64,000 bases of DNA from Mytilisepta virgata (lineage: Eukaryota > Mollusca > Bivalvia > Mytilida > Mytilidae). The stretch is taken from the NCBI GenBank assembly GCA_028015205.1, contig CM051514.1, forward strand, positions 6,448,001 to 6,512,000. The letters are read 5' to 3'. Numbering within the stretch: the first letter of the stretch is position 1; every line of letters begins with the position of its first letter. A model generated the notes under the pieces. That model was not told where the DNA came from. It ran no database searches and was given only the letters and a program-made list of their open reading frames with translations. Positions 47,003 to 62,300 of the stretch are shown piece by piece. The position numbers were made by a program, and so were the translations under genes.

Positions 47003-47229
47003 TATTAACTGTAATTAAAACAACAAAAAATAAAAACAATGAACATACACGTATCTGAAGTCACATGACAATAAAAATAATATCATAATAAAACTGTAAA
47101 GCTGAGATAAATAATTTAAAGCTTGAAGAAAATCTTTAAACACTCTAGGAGGGCATGGAACAGTATTTTCCTTTTACCCCCTAAAGTGAAAGAAGATGTA
47201 TTTTCAATAACTAATATAAGTAGTAAGTA

Positions 47230-47380
47230 CTATGTGACTTTAAGTACATGATATAAACCGTTTCTAAAAACAGCTTTAAAATGTGGTTTTGGTTCTCTTT
47301 GGATAATGCTACACAGTGGTTCCTTTCCTCTATTTTCTTTATCTTCCAAATCCCAGATCTCAGCCATTTGACAGCCTGGC
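47230..47380 (-). CDS. DPY19L1: DPY19-like exon 9 of those visible (last, with stop)
   Basis: The acceptor TTTTAG precedes 47380. The codon split AA|G gives the Lys of RRSKPGCQM. The exon continues [18 protein letters not shown] and ends HVLKVT with TAG at 47230-47232. The end position matches the family's C-terminus, so the protein is complete on this side. Confidence 0.93.
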
Positions 47381-50300
47381 CTAAAATAAAATATGTATAA
47401 TATGATATATGAGATAAAGCAGATTAATTCTTGACCAGAAGTTTTTTCATGCATGTGACAAAAGTATATAAGCAAATTTTTTAGCTGTTCTTCATCTTAG
47501 AGTCATATCAACCCCTCTGAATGGGAAAAATATCCCACTGAAACCTGTTAACAACCATAAAAATCAACAGTGTACTATTTTTACTGGTTACTAAATTAGT
47601 GTTTTCTCAAGAATTTTGTGAAGGCATGGTAATTTGTCCATGTGAGGGCAATTGAGTACATAGCTGTTAATTCTGAGGGCACTGCTGGAAGGGAAGTCTT
47701 GGTGGATAAAATATTTGCTATATTTAGGCCAGGGAAAAATGATTGTTGGTTTCCCCTAACCTGACCGGGTCTATTTTAAACGGTCGGTTCGTTAATTTTT
47801 TTCTGGACCAAACGGAAAAAAAGGCTGTGTCTTGTTCCGATCCAGCAATGTTTAATCAAACATATTTTTCATATACGTTTCAGTTCTGTTGTTAGAAGCA
47901 CATCAATGTCAAGGTAATTTTTTCCCGCCTTGGTATCTAGATCGCGGAAGCATTTAACTGATCGTAATGATAACAATGATTGAAAGCGTTTCACTCCCCT
48001 GTTGTTTAAATACCCCAAAATGGCCACCTCGGCACCGAGTGCCAGTACTCTAGCAGTCCACATACCCAAATGCACGAATCAAACGATACAAAGTAAAGAA
48101 ATAAGGGTTAAAGATTGGTCATGGACACCAGTTCTTTATGTTATTTAAGTCACCTTTAAGTTTAATACCAGTTGTCAAGTAAAAAATAGATTGTGTGTAG
48201 AACAAATATTCTATAGCAACAAAAAACAAAAAACAACAAAAAACAAAAAAACTCCTGGCTGCTGGGCCTTGAAAATTTTCCCATGTTAGGGGAAACCAAC
48301 AATCATTTTTCCCTGGCTTTATCAATTATCATATAAACCCTGCAATCAAGTAGTTAACACCTTCAATCTATAATGTGGTACAATGAAATGCAATAACTTG
48401 TCATAACACAGCAAATTTTAAGGAGATGAGGCCCCAAGAAAAGGTTTAATTTTAGGAACTTCAGATGGTATAAACAGCATTATCAGGGTATGCAGAGGTC
48501 AGCATGGTGCAGCACCATGCTAAAAATCCTTATTACATTTTTAACACAAGTCATGTCACTACTGTAATTTCAGAAATTTTCGTGTGCACTTATCATTGCG
48601 GTTCTTCTAACCCAGGAAAAATTGTGAGGTTTAATTATTGCACTTGCCACCTGTGTGAAAAAAAATTCATACAGATACTCATATTCAAAGAAGCATTACC
48701 CCTGCAGTACTTGAAACTTCCCGGTCACAAAATAACAAAACAACTGTTGGCAATCAATGACCAGAAACTTACCTTTGTAAATGTAAACCAAGGGAGACAA
48801 ATATAGAATAAATCGGACATGTAAATATGCATTAAAAATGCGACTTTTTAATATTGTGATTCTCAATCGATCACAATTTTCACAACAATTTCCATATTTA
48901 CAGTATCATACTTATCATTTACACAAACCCCTTTCCAGTTTCACGTATTTGACTGAAAAATTTTTTTTTTCGATTGTTCTTATTTAATGGGTATGACGTT
49001 CTAACAGAATTCCCACAAATTTTAAACAGAAATTCAAAAAGTTTATAAAGATTTTTTAAAGTGTTTTTAATCATTTTCAGATCTGTAGGTGACACTGCAA
49101 CATAACAATCATATTAAATGGTGTATCATGGTAGCAAGGTAAACGACCAACACTCGACAACTGATAAAAGACCTTGTTACAATAAGTGACGTCCAAGACA
49201 ATAACTGATTCTTTATTTAGATGGAATCTGGGTATAACCAGTGTTTCAATTACCAATTTCAGTGAATTAAAGTTTTATATTGTCAAAATTCCAGTTTCCC
49301 ACAACCAGGAAGGTCAAAAATATTTTTAGTTGTCTCGGAACCCTGTTTGGATTGAAATTTTTATGACTTGGTATGCAAAAAATGTTGTAATCACAAAAAC
49401 ACACACACACTTAAGACACAAACAATTCACCAATACACCAAATTTCACTAGTGCAACTGCTTTAACTTGAAAGTGAAATTCACTCTCATTGTTCCAATGA
49501 TTTTCCCTCAAGACTAAAAATTTGATTTTAATACAAATATTCAGAAATAAATACTATAGGCTCCCAGGAGCCTGTATCGCTCCCCTGAAAATCATTTGCA
49601 GAATAAATTATTTGACTATCCACCCTGACTGGCAGTCTGAAACATTGCTGTCCAATTGGCTCACTCAGGTTTTGCCAAATTGATTGCTGGTTTCAAACAA
49701 GAACATCTTTCAGTGAATTTTCCCATAAGGTCATATGTTACAATATGTTTGGTTCTGGTGGCATCTTGGATGGCGGGCAGGTCATCTGATACAATTCTGA
49801 AAGGACCACCTCAGGACCATTGTTGCCACATTTTGTTTTGACTGACCAAATGTTTCAGAAAAAAATATCTTTAAGTAAATTTTCCAAAGAGTCCTATGTT
49901 AAACTATGTTTGCAAGATTGGATGCCAGGAAAGTATATATTTCATATCAAATGTGCTTAATTTGTCAAAATTTGATTGGAATGGACATTGATGATTGGAA
50001 CTTTATTTCTTGAAATAATTTTTAATGAAAAATTGCATATTTAGAGCCATTTTAACGATATTTGAAGAATTTCACCATATCCAGCCACAGAAACCCCGTT
50101 TGCTACCAATTCTTCACATTTTCATTCAAAAACTAAAAAGATTGGGAACAGAACATACTTTATTAACATTTTTATTCAAATAAAGAATAAATGACCCAAA
50201 ATTAATGCTCTAAAACATTTACCAAGAAGTAGCCACTCATGTCTGCCATCTTGTCAAGGAAGCAATCGTGCAAGGATTACTTCCTGTGGGGACTCCATCG

Positions 50301-53300
50301 GTGAAAGGGTTAAGTAGCTTTCCCATAGGGTCATATGTTAAACTATGTTCGGCTGGGCTGGCCATCTTGGATGATGGGTGGGGTCATCGGATAGTTATGA
50401 AAGAGGACCATCTAAGGACCATTGCTGCAAAATTTTGTTCCAATTGGCCCTGTGGTTTCAGTCAAGAAGATCTTGAAGTAAATTTCCCATAGGATCCTAT
50501 GTTAAACAATGTATGGCTCTGGTGGCCATCTTGGATGCAGGTGGGGTCATCAGATACAGTTATGAAAGAGGACCACCTAAGGACCATTGCTGCCAAGATT
50601 TGTTCCAATTGGCCCAGTGGTTTCAGAGGGGAAGATCTTAAAAGGAAAGTTTACGACAACAACGGAGGACAGACACAAAGTGATGGCAATAGCTCACATG
50701 GCCCTTTGGGCCAGTTTAACTAACAAGTCAAAGGGATATTTTAAGGAGAAATTTTTCTAGTTTGTTTATTGAATTTGTAATATAAAATGCTACCAATATT
50801 GATTGGTGTAAAAAGCCAAAACTAAAAACAAATTAATATTAAATTTGACAAATTTTTTGCACGATTTATCACGAGACAGACATTCTATCATTTTCAAATA
50901 TCAAAGAAATATTGCATCAATTTCTGAATATAATATATCACTCTGCTAAATAACCAATTAAATATATACAGATAATACATCTTACTTTGCACCAGGAGGT
51001 AGAGCCATATACCTATCAATGATACCAACTAAATATATTCTAAGGTGTTCATTTTTGAAAATAATATCATGTTTTCTGTTGTCAATCAAACTAAGATTAT
51101 TAAAAATAATCAAAATTATTGTGTTAGCATCCTTTGCATGTTCATTTTTATGTATCCACAATCTGTATGTTAATTTTTTAATAAACCAACAAACATTCTA
51201 GAATCATCCTAGGGATTTGTACATCTGTTCTCCATGAGTTTAATCTGTAAGAATTCAGACATAACTGCCTGATACTGTAAGAATTCAGACATAACTGCCT
51301 CAGACACTGTAAGATTTCAGACATAACTACCTCAGATACTGTAGGAGTTCAGACATAACTGCTTGATGGTGCAAGAGTTCAGACATAACAGCCTCTTATA
51401 CTGTAAGAATTCAGACATAACTGCCTCTGATACTGTAAGATTTCAGACATAACTGCCTCAGATACTGTAAGAATTCAGACATAACTGCCTCTGATACTGT
51501 AAGAATTCAGACATAACTACCTCTGATACTGTAAGATTTCAGACATAACTGTCTCTGATACTGTAAGAATTCAGATATAACTGCCTCTGATACTGTAAGA
51601 ATTCAGATATAACTGCTTGATACTGCAAGAGTTCAGACATAACAGCCTCTGATACTGTAAGAATTCAGACATAACTACCTCTGATACTGTAAGATTTCAG
51701 ACATAACTGCCTCTGATACTGTAAGAATTCAGACATAACTGCTTGATACTGCAAGAGTTCACACATAACAGCCTCTGATACTGTAAGATTTCAGACATAA
51801 CTGCTTGATACTGCAAGAGTTCAGACATAACTGCCTCTGATACTGTAAGATTTCAGACATAACTGCCTCTGAAACTGTAAGAATTCAGACATAACTGCTT
51901 GATACTGCAAGAGTTCAGACATAACTGCCTCTGATACTGTAAGAATTCAGACATAACTGCTTGATACTGTAAGAGTTCAGACATAACTGCCTCTGATACT
52001 GTAAGATTTCAGACATAACTGCCTCTGATACTGTAAGAATTCAGACATAACTACCTCTGAAACTGTAAGATTTCAGACATAACTGCCTCTGATACTGTAA
52101 GAATTCAGGCATAACTGCCTCTGATACTGTAGGAGTTCAGACATAACTGCTTGATACTGTAAGATTTCAGACATAACTGCCTCAGATACTGTAAGAATTC
52201 AGACATAACTGCCTCTGATACGGTAAGATTTCAGACATAACTGCTTGATACTGTAAGAATTCAGACATAACTGCCTCTGATACTGTAAGAATTCAGACAT
52301 AACTACCTCTGAAACTGTAAGATTTCAGACATAACTGCCTCTGATACTGTAAGAATTCAGATATAACTGCCTCTGATACTGTAAGAATTCAGATATAACT
52401 GCTTGATACTGCAAGAGTTCAGACATAACAGCCTCTGATACTGTAAGAATTCAGACATAGCTACCTCTGATACTGTAAGATTTCAGACATAACTGCCTCT
52501 GATACTGTAAGAATTCAGACATAACTGCTTGATACTGCAAGAGTTCACACATAACAGCCTCTGATACTGTAAGATTTCAGACATAACTGCTTGATACTGC
52601 AAGAGTTCAGACATAACTGCCTCTGATACTGTAAGATTTCAGACATAACTGTCTCTGAAACTGTAAGAATTCAGACATAACTGCTTGATACTGCAAGAGT
52701 TCAGACATAACTGCCTCTGATACTGTAAGAATTCCGACATAACTGCCTCTGATACTGTAGGAGTTCAGACATAACTGCTTGATACTGTAAGATTTCAGAC
52801 ATAACTGCCTCAGATACTGTAAGAATTCAGACATAACTGCTTGATACTGCAAGAGTTCACACATAACAGCCTCTGATACTGTAAGAATTCAGACATAACT
52901 GCCTGATACTGTAAGATTTCAGACATAACTGCCTCTGATACTGTAAGAATTCAGACATAACTGCCTCTGATACTGTAAGATTTCAGACATAACTGCTTGA
53001 TACTGTAAGAGTTCAGACATAACTGCCTCTGATACTATAAGATTTCAGACATAACTGCCTCTGATACTGTAAGAATTCAGACATAACTGCCTCTGATACT
53101 GTAAGATTTCAGACATAACTGCCTCTGATACTGTAAGAATTCAGACATAACAGCCTCTGATACTGTAAGATTTCAGACATAACTGCCTCTGATACTGTAA
53201 GATTTCAGATTGTTAAAAAACTTACTTTGATCGTCTGGTACACCAAGAATCTTCTAAAATAACATAATCCACTTTCATATCTACCATTAACTGCTTTACT

Positions 53301-56300
53301 TCAGCAGCTGGTTTCCTGCTGTACATTGAGTAAACTTTCTTAGTTCTTTCCCTGCATTTAAAAATTTTAGTAATATATTATACAGTTTTTGTATGAAGTT
53401 GATAGATAAATTCTCCTTCAGGTACGAATGAGTTACAGACTTTCTCCACCCAAGATAGCTAAATTTTCGATTTTCAACACGCAAGCTTTTAACTAAAAAA
53501 TTTAACTATTGAGGGTGGAGAAATTCCATAAATCACGAGTAAATTAAAGGAGAATCTGTTTCAGCTATGATTTTCGATAAAAACCTCAAGAAAATGTCGT
53601 TGCTATGTAGTTTGATTACGTAGACGTCATTTTGGGACTTCTCTACTTTATCGTTCCAATAACTGTAGAAAAAAAGGCGGGAATTCCCACGTAGAAATTT
53701 AATCACCGGGTAGTAGTTAAAAATATTATGTATCTTTATCCCACCGATTAAACACGTCAAGAACAGGAGAATAGGTTTTATTACCTAATAGTATATTAAT
53801 TACCTTTCTATTGGGCATATTTTAGTTTTAACCATATTTCAATTTTAATTTGTCTATCGGGCAAAATCGATCTTCTATTGCCCATTGTAACATTCTACTG
53901 CCTGCGATCTATTGACACGCTTTATGATTGGTCAATTACACATCATGAATATTTCTTAACTCGACCAAATCTTTACCAATGCATCTAAAATTCCAAATGT
54001 AATAAAATCACAAAACTACTATTAGGTAATAAAACAGTTATCGCATGTTGAGCCAGGCAATAGACAAGAATATTTTTCCCGAGGTAGTGGGAACAGCTTA
54101 GTGTTCTGTTGCCCGATACCATATATCGATCAAGAACAAAGTCTGAGGTAGATATACAATGTATGTCTGTCGGTTGTTCCTTCATACATATTCTACAATC
54201 TTTATATTATTAATCTACAGTCCTGAAGAAAGAGTACATGAAGAAATAACTAGAGCTTTCATTTATTTTTCAAGCTGATTAAACTACTTTTCATTTTTAT
54301 GTCATGTATAAATACATCAGTTTGGGAATTCTTCATCTATTTTTAGTAACGTCCCATATGCATTCTTTGAAAATACAAAGTCATGTGATATAGTGATAGC
54401 AAATCAAATTTGATGAAAAATATCAAGATTATTAATATACATAAAAGAAAATTTGTATTATAAAAAGACCAACTCTCTTTTGTTTAGGTTTACTTTATCT
54501 TTTCTTTTTATATGGTTTTAGTTCAATTTTTGCTTTTAAAGTTATTTTTTTTACCAATTTTTTTGTCAAATACATAAAGTGTTGCATTATTCATTAAAGT
54601 TTCACTTCAACCAGTGCAAAATAAATATGATTGTTTGTTTGTTTGTTTAGTTGGGGTTTTACACCGTTTTCAGCATATTTGGCTATTTCACGGCAGCAAG
54701 TTTTAATTGGTGGAGGAAGCCGGAGTACCAGGGGAGAACCACCGACCTTCGGTAGGAAAATTGGCAATCCTTGTCAATTTAGATTGGAGTGGAACACATC
54801 CTGCCACAGGTGAGATTCGAACTCACAACCTCAGTGTTAACAGGCTAGTGATCATTAGTAGTCATGACAAACTACCTAGACCACTCGGCCACCGAGGCCC
54901 CTCAAAATGAATATGAAATGATGTATCAAAATTTGTCCACGTCTTCCCTAGTTATGCTGATTAATGAGCCTGTGGAGATCATTATCCCAAAGGAGTCATT
55001 ATGACTTAGGGTGCAGTTACTTGGTATGATTTAAACAATTTTTACATAATAATTAAATGAACTAGACTTCATATAATTTTTTGTGATATCCTTTGTAAAT
55101 GTTTTGTTCGTTTAGTTGGGGTTTTACGCCATTTTCAGCACATTTGGCTATTTCGTGGTGGCCAGTTATTATTGGTGGAGGAAGCCAGAGTACCCGAAGG
55201 GAACCACCGACCTTCGGTAGGAAAATTGGCAATCCTTGTCAATGTAGATCAGAGTCGAACTCACAACCTCAGTGTTGACATGTTAGTGATCATTAGTAGT
55301 CATGATGAACTACCAAGACCACTCGGCCACTCGGATAACTTTGTTAATGTAAAATCTAACTGACATCTAATGAAAATCAGATGAAAAACACATCCTCAAG
55401 CATGGTATCAGTCTGAAACAAGGTTTGTTACACTAAATTCAATCTTGTTATGTTACATTATAAGAATTACCTGAGACCTGCATCCTCATAATGGGGATGG
55501 TTTACAATAGGACGTAAAGTTGTTAATTTAACTGTCGCCATAGTAGGCATGGGACCAGCAAAAACTGCATCTGTAAAGAGAAAGGTTTTTAAACTTACTC
55601 CTGAAATGCATACATTAAAAGCTTTAAATTTACAGTAAATAAAGGACATTTCATACATTGCTGCACAAACAAAACAGAGAGGACTCTATGGATTCATTTG
55701 TTTGATAAAATAAAATGCTTAAATCTATAATAGTGATGGGAAACAAAAATCACAAATTACACACAGGAGTAAAAATGTAATCATAGGTTTTATTCTATAT
55801 ACAGACAACATGTTCAGCTCTGTGGTTTAGTATTTTAAGGATTTATGTCTTTTCATCATTTTCCCAGAATTTGGTGTTTACTTACTCTTTGCAGTATGTC
55901 CCTTGATCCATTCTACCAATTCCTCTAATGGTACATTGCTGTATTCCCCCATTATTGCCCATTGTTGCTGGAGATTAGCTATACCCTGAATTGACATCCC
56001 AGCCACTATCATTGTTACTATGCAAAGCTGTTTCTCTCGGCCACATATCCACCCAAATATCTACAATATACAATGCAGAAATATTTCACAATACATATAT
56101 TTTTTTACCCGTAATCATATTGTTAAACTAGAAAAGAATTATCCCCCCACACAAGATAATTATAAACAAAGTTGTATTTTTAGGAGTGATTATTTAAATG
56201 AATTGTAACTTGTAAGATACAAATGATGCTCCTGACTAACCATCTTCCCTTTATGTAGCTAGTACGAAAAAAATGACTAACATGTAAGTCCATCTACCTG

Positions 56301-59300
56301 TCATTTTGAGAATATTTGAAAAAAATCAAAATCCTGTGGACACGCACACCACCATTATGGGTATAAACATCCTACCAAATATTAAAGCTGTATCTCCAAA
56401 ACTGTAGGTGGAGTTAGCTGGACAAACCATGTTCCCTTTATGCACCAAGTACTAAAAAAATGAGTAAGTCCAACTAACTGTCATTTTGAGAATATTTGAA
56501 AAAAAATCAAAATCCTGTGGACATGCACACCTCCAATATGGGTATAAACATCTTACAAAATATTAAAGCTGTATCTCCAAAACTGTAGGTGGAGTTAGCT
56601 GGACAAACCATGTTCCCTTTATGCACCTAGTACGAAAAAAATGACTAAGTCCAACTAACTGTCATTTTAAAAATATTTGAAAAAAATCAAAATCCTGCGG
56701 ACATGGACACCTCTATTATGGGTATAAACATCCTATAAAATATTAAAGCTACATCTCCAAAACTGTAGGTGGAGTTAGCTGGACAAACCATGTTCCCTTT
56801 ATGCACCTAGTATGAAAAAAATGACTAAGTCCAACTAACTGTCATTTTGAGAATATTTGAAAAAAAAAAAAATCCTGTGGACATGCACACCTCCAATATG
56901 TGTATAAATATCCTACAAAATATTAAAGCTTTAGCTCCAACATTGTAGGAGGAGATAGCCAGACAAACCATGTGTCTATATCTGGACAAACAGATGGACA
57001 GGAGTAAATATATGTCCCCACCCTCCCCCAACTCTTCGATGTGGGGCCATAAAAAAGTCAGAATAACAACTTGAAATGTGTCACAATCTTAGTATTTTGA
57101 TAATGCAACAAACTCTACCTAACTGTGTGTACCAATATACTTCGGCGACTGATTTCTCGATCAAAAACTCTGAGATTATTACAATTCTGTACATTTCAAA
57201 TAACAATTTGGTATATCCCTAATGTCAACAGGGTTCACACTTATGGAAACAAAACTTGCATATATTCAGCAGAGTCACATTTGTTTGTGGTGACGTTATA
57301 CTTAATGCAAAAATCAATGAACTGCATACAAAAATGGAAAAGCCATTTTTGTAAAACATTTGAACCAGTAGAACAGACAATAATTAATTATGACTTTTGG
57401 AAAGACAAGGCAGAGTAATAATTTGTACATTTATTTTAATGAAATATTTGATATATTCATGAAAAACGACACTAAGTAAACCAGACCTGATTTTGACAAC
57501 AGGGAAAACAGAGCGGAAATCACACTTCGACAGCCATTTTACTATGTATAATAAAGGAACCGTAATGGAAAAATCCGGACTTCCAAAAGCGGAAGAAGAT
57601 CAGGTCTGGTAAACTTATTCATGTCTGAACGACCGAAGAAAAAAATAAATCATGCAGTGTACACAAGATAACCCATGTTTACACCACTTGCACTGAGGTT
57701 ATGTTGAATAACTAAATAACTTAACAGTCCATCATTACAATTTGATCCACATTTATCATTCGGTCAGTTGGTAGTATTTCGATCCCCGCCTAAAATTGAT
57801 TTCCTTAAATTTACTGTTACAAATGTGTTAATTTTGTTAAAACTATTAGAAGTATGTCCCTCATGTATAGCTCTGTCCTTAGATGGTTTTGGCTTTACCC
57901 TATTTTGAATTGCTCTTCAACCATTTGGATTATTGTTTTGGTTCTCAACATTTTAGGCCTTGAGCACAACTCAAGTAATAAATCGACGAAATGTGCACAT
58001 CTTGTGCATCAAAATTGGTATCAAAGAATTTACTAATGTCTCAAACTGAAGGATTTTCCATAGGTAATGTCACAAAAGAAAGAAAATTTGGCTTCTTAAA
58101 TGATAAACAGAAAAACTAAGTAATACAAAGATATTTTACATCTAATAATAAATTTTATAGTTAAAGCTTTCCAAAAACTATAAAAAAAATCTTCTTCACT
58201 GAAAGATCTGAGTCTTCTGATGAATTTGGCAATACATTCCAATCTGATCAGCCTAGCACTTATTCTGCCCTATTAAGATTCTACTTATTCAAACAAATTT
58301 TAGCTATTTTTTTCATTTTTTGGCCTTCACTGAAGAGACATACATGTATTTTATCATCAACATTGCTATCATTTAATGTTAAAACATTTTTTTTTCTATG
58401 ATAATATCTCCTCCTATATGTACATGTACATATATTACAATTTCTGTTCTTTAGAATTCAACTTTATAAACTTTTCTTTAATTCAAACCATTAATTACCT
58501 TTTTTGAAGCCAACAACGATGTCATGATACAAAGATGAGGTGTCATAAACAATTTTAATCTCATTATCATAATGGCCATCAGTATGTAGGCTGCACACTG
58601 GAATAGGTTGTACACAATCTGAAAACATAGTATATGTTGGCATCAAAAATAAAAACAGTAGCTTGAGATATGGTCTGCCAAGCAGTTATTTCTGTAAACA
58701 TGAAATTATTAAGATGGGCAACATAAAGCCCCCCCCCCAACTCGCCCACCAATTGTCTGAAAACAATTTTTGAAAAAAAGCCTGTTTTAAAGTGCATTTG
58801 TATAATAAAAAGATATGTTTGAAACAAGGATTTCCTAATTTTTAACCAGTGAACTGTGGTGCGTTTTGAATTTATCAAAAGCCTTAATTCCAAAATCAAT
58901 GCAAATTGTCATTTAACATATCAATTTGTCTACTAATTTATCAAAACAGACCTTACGAAGAGAAATATATGTATATACCAAGCAAGACAAATGTTTTTGC
59001 CTTTCATATATGTCTACAGCATTTTTAAGAACACGTTGCAAAAGGCCATGTGACAGCCTTGTGTAAGATGCATATGTAAAGGATGTAAAATCAAAAGTGA
59101 GAAAATATGTCAGCCTAATTATCATACCTCTGCATTTGGCTTTGATCCAAATTGTCTACAAAACAAAGTTTTTTATGCACATGTAAATATACTCAATATA
59201 TTTTGTAATCATGCTTTTATAACAATATTTTAAAGATAAAATTAAACAAGCCATGAAAATCATCTTGACAAAAATGAGTCAAAGTCACAAACGGCCGGGT

Positions 59301-62300
59301 TGCAAAGAATGGGTTATGAACCATGGAGAAGTTAATAGTATCTTTCAAGATGAAGGTATTGTATGAAATCAATTTGGAATTCTGATCCGTGGCACTGTGT
59401 CAACTCACACTTCCACGATGATCGGAGAGTTTAAGATAAGATCAGACTAGTATAAATTTTACTGTGTGAACTACCAACGAACTGTTAAAAAAATTTTACG
59501 GACAAAAATTCTTCAAATAATTCGACAATATTATGGAGGAAATTATAAACACAGGTGAACATCTTTAATATATATGCATATTTTAATGGAAAAATGACTA
59601 GGTTCCTAAGTCTGAAAATGGGAAAAATTTACTCAAACAATTCCATAATAACAGGTGCACAACTTCAATATGTGTACATTATTCCTTTGATAAATCTGGG
59701 TTGAAAACTAGGAGAAGTTGATGACACAAAATGGGTACTGTGTTTTCACATTTTGATGGAAAAATTACTAAGTTCCCAAGTCTGGAAAAATTGGAAAAAA
59801 TTATTCAAACAATTCCATAATAGCAGGTGCACAACTTCAATATGTGTACAATCTACCTGTGAATTTTGATAAAACTGGATTGAAAACTGTAGGAGGAGTT
59901 GATGACACAAAATGGGTATTGTGTTTTCCCATTTTGATGGAAAAATTACTAAGTTTCCAAGTCTGGAAAAATTGGAAAAAATTATTCAAACAATTCCATA
60001 ATAGCAGATGCACAACTTCAATATGTGTACAATCTTTCTCTGACGTTTGATAAATCTTGGTTGAAAACTGTAGGAGTAGTTGTTGGCACAAGATTGGTAC
60101 CCTATTTTACCCACCCGCCCGACATCACCACATTATAACCTGGATTTGCACTTCGTGCAACCTGGCCAAAAATCTTTATTGTATTCATGACCCAAACACA
60201 GAGAAAATGGGATAAAAATTAAAAGAAAACATATTTTGATTTTCATGAATTTTGTCTATAAAAACAAAAAATGACAATATGTCTATAATAAAAGACAGTC
60301 ATATGAGTTATTATATATCTACCAAAACTTTCTACATGTATATTCTATTCAAATATAATATTGACTTCAGTTCTACCAGTATAGGAGCATATGCATTTTC
60401 TATACATATGGGTCATTTAGAAGAGTCTTTGTATAATGGGGGCACCATTATGCAATCCGAAGTGAATTTATTTGATAAAGTGAATATTGCCACACATGTA
60501 TTGTGCTACATACAATGTACTAAGTCTAGAAAAAGTTTTGTTCACAGGAAATGGGAGTAAGTAAAAAAAGGGAAATAACTTGCTTCAAATTATAATTTTA
60601 GAGTCAGAATCGTGATACAGGAAAGGGGTTTCTAGAAAGGGCTACTGCTGCACTCGCATAATTGGCCATGCCAACAGCATATTTTTTACTGAAGAGAGCA
60701 AAATTTCAGCTTTTAATCTGCACTAGTGTATAGCCTAAAGCTTTTAATGTTGTTACCTTTCTAATTGCTTATCTTGATTTCCATGGGAACCAGAATTTGT
60801 CCATGCCAAGTATTCTTCCCTCAGTAACTGCCAAATAAATGAAATTTATACGATTTTCTACATATAATTCTGAGACACGTTTCTTATTGATAGCTGACTT
60901 TTGTAGCATTTACAATACATTCATTTTCTTAACACATTATTTTGGCAATAAAAGAAAAGTCAAGAGGTGACAGAACATTGATTAATGGTATGATGAATCT
61001 GAAAGACCCCAACAATATTAAAAATGGCCAACACAATCAAAATTCATAATTCTGTATCGAGCACAAACCTGATGAAGATTTTAATTTTTTTGCAATAATA
61101 TACATGTAATATCAGACTTTATTATACAGTTGTATTTTTAATCCAATGAGAAAGAGCCATTTATGACATGTGACCTCCAAATATTTTTCCGTATTGTACA
61201 ACCATAAGTAAACATTTTCCGTATTGGACATCCCATAAAAGCCTTATTTTTTCGTATTGTACGACCGGAGGCAAAAACAGGAAAAGTGTTCATGACGTCG
61301 TGGATAAATAGATTAAGCGTCAAAACTTTTCAATCAGTATAGAGCGTAAAAAGGGATGATATATAGATTGTTGAAAAAATATACTGTCTAGTGTAAGACA
61401 AGAAAGATCGACTCAAGAAATGATTGGTAAACTTTGAAATGCCATTTAGCTTGTACAAATAAATTGTTAATTTCCCGACAAAGAACATGCATTGGTTATT
61501 CAAACTTTGGTCTGAATATGTTGAACTGTATAATAAACAAATTATTTTACAGTGTTATGTACAATACGAAAAATATTGTACTCGTCCGTATTGTATTTCA
61601 ATACAATACAGACTCGTACAATATAGTATTATTCCGTAAGGTTTTCCATATTGGCTTAGTTATTGGTCCGAGGCAAGTCATATTGGACTGAGGCGAAGCC
61701 GAAGTCCAATATGGCTACCCAAGGACCAATAACTAAGCCAATATGGAAAACCTTGCGCAATTATACCTTTATTGACTAATCAGTCCAATATGATCCTTTA
61801 ATGCCTAACCAGTCCAATATGTCATATTGACTAGTCAATACGGCATATTGGACAGGTATGTGTCTTATTGGCGTACTTTGACATTTTGTATTGTATTGAC
61901 AGGTTCTATCATATTTAGGCTGATATTCTATTATTAGTCAATAATTACCCATATTGTACATAACACTGTAAAATAACCTAATAGTGTTTGAAATATAAGG
62001 ATGTAAAGATCCTAAAACTCTTAGAGAAGAAACCTTAAATTTGATTTTTCCAACTTATCAATAGGAAATACTGAAGAAGCATATAAATCTTATATATATA
62101 CTGAGTCAAGGCTACTTATACAAAATTTTAAATACTCAATTTATTAATAGGACACCTGAAAGTCAGATTTTTCTTCACACCATGGGGAGTCATTTCAAAT
62201 ATGTCTTTAGTGAAATGCTCTATGCATTCTCGAGTTTTTGAAAAAGAAATTAAAAATAAAGCGATTTTCTAGATTTACATGTATTTAAACATCAGTTGGA

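Noticed and set aside
48504..48806. 100-codon plus-strand frame
   Set aside because: It lies antisense inside an intron of the DPY19-like gene, with no recognisable domain or splice partner.
52607..52864. 85-codon frame of repeated peptides
   Set aside because: It lies wholly inside the minisatellite and is broken by 30/32-bp unit changes elsewhere in the array.
51230..53210. Regular short repeats with alternating variants, superficially like a CRISPR array
   Set aside because: There are no unique spacers; the whole 30/32-bp unit repeats, and the context is an intron of an animal gene. It is a minisatellite.
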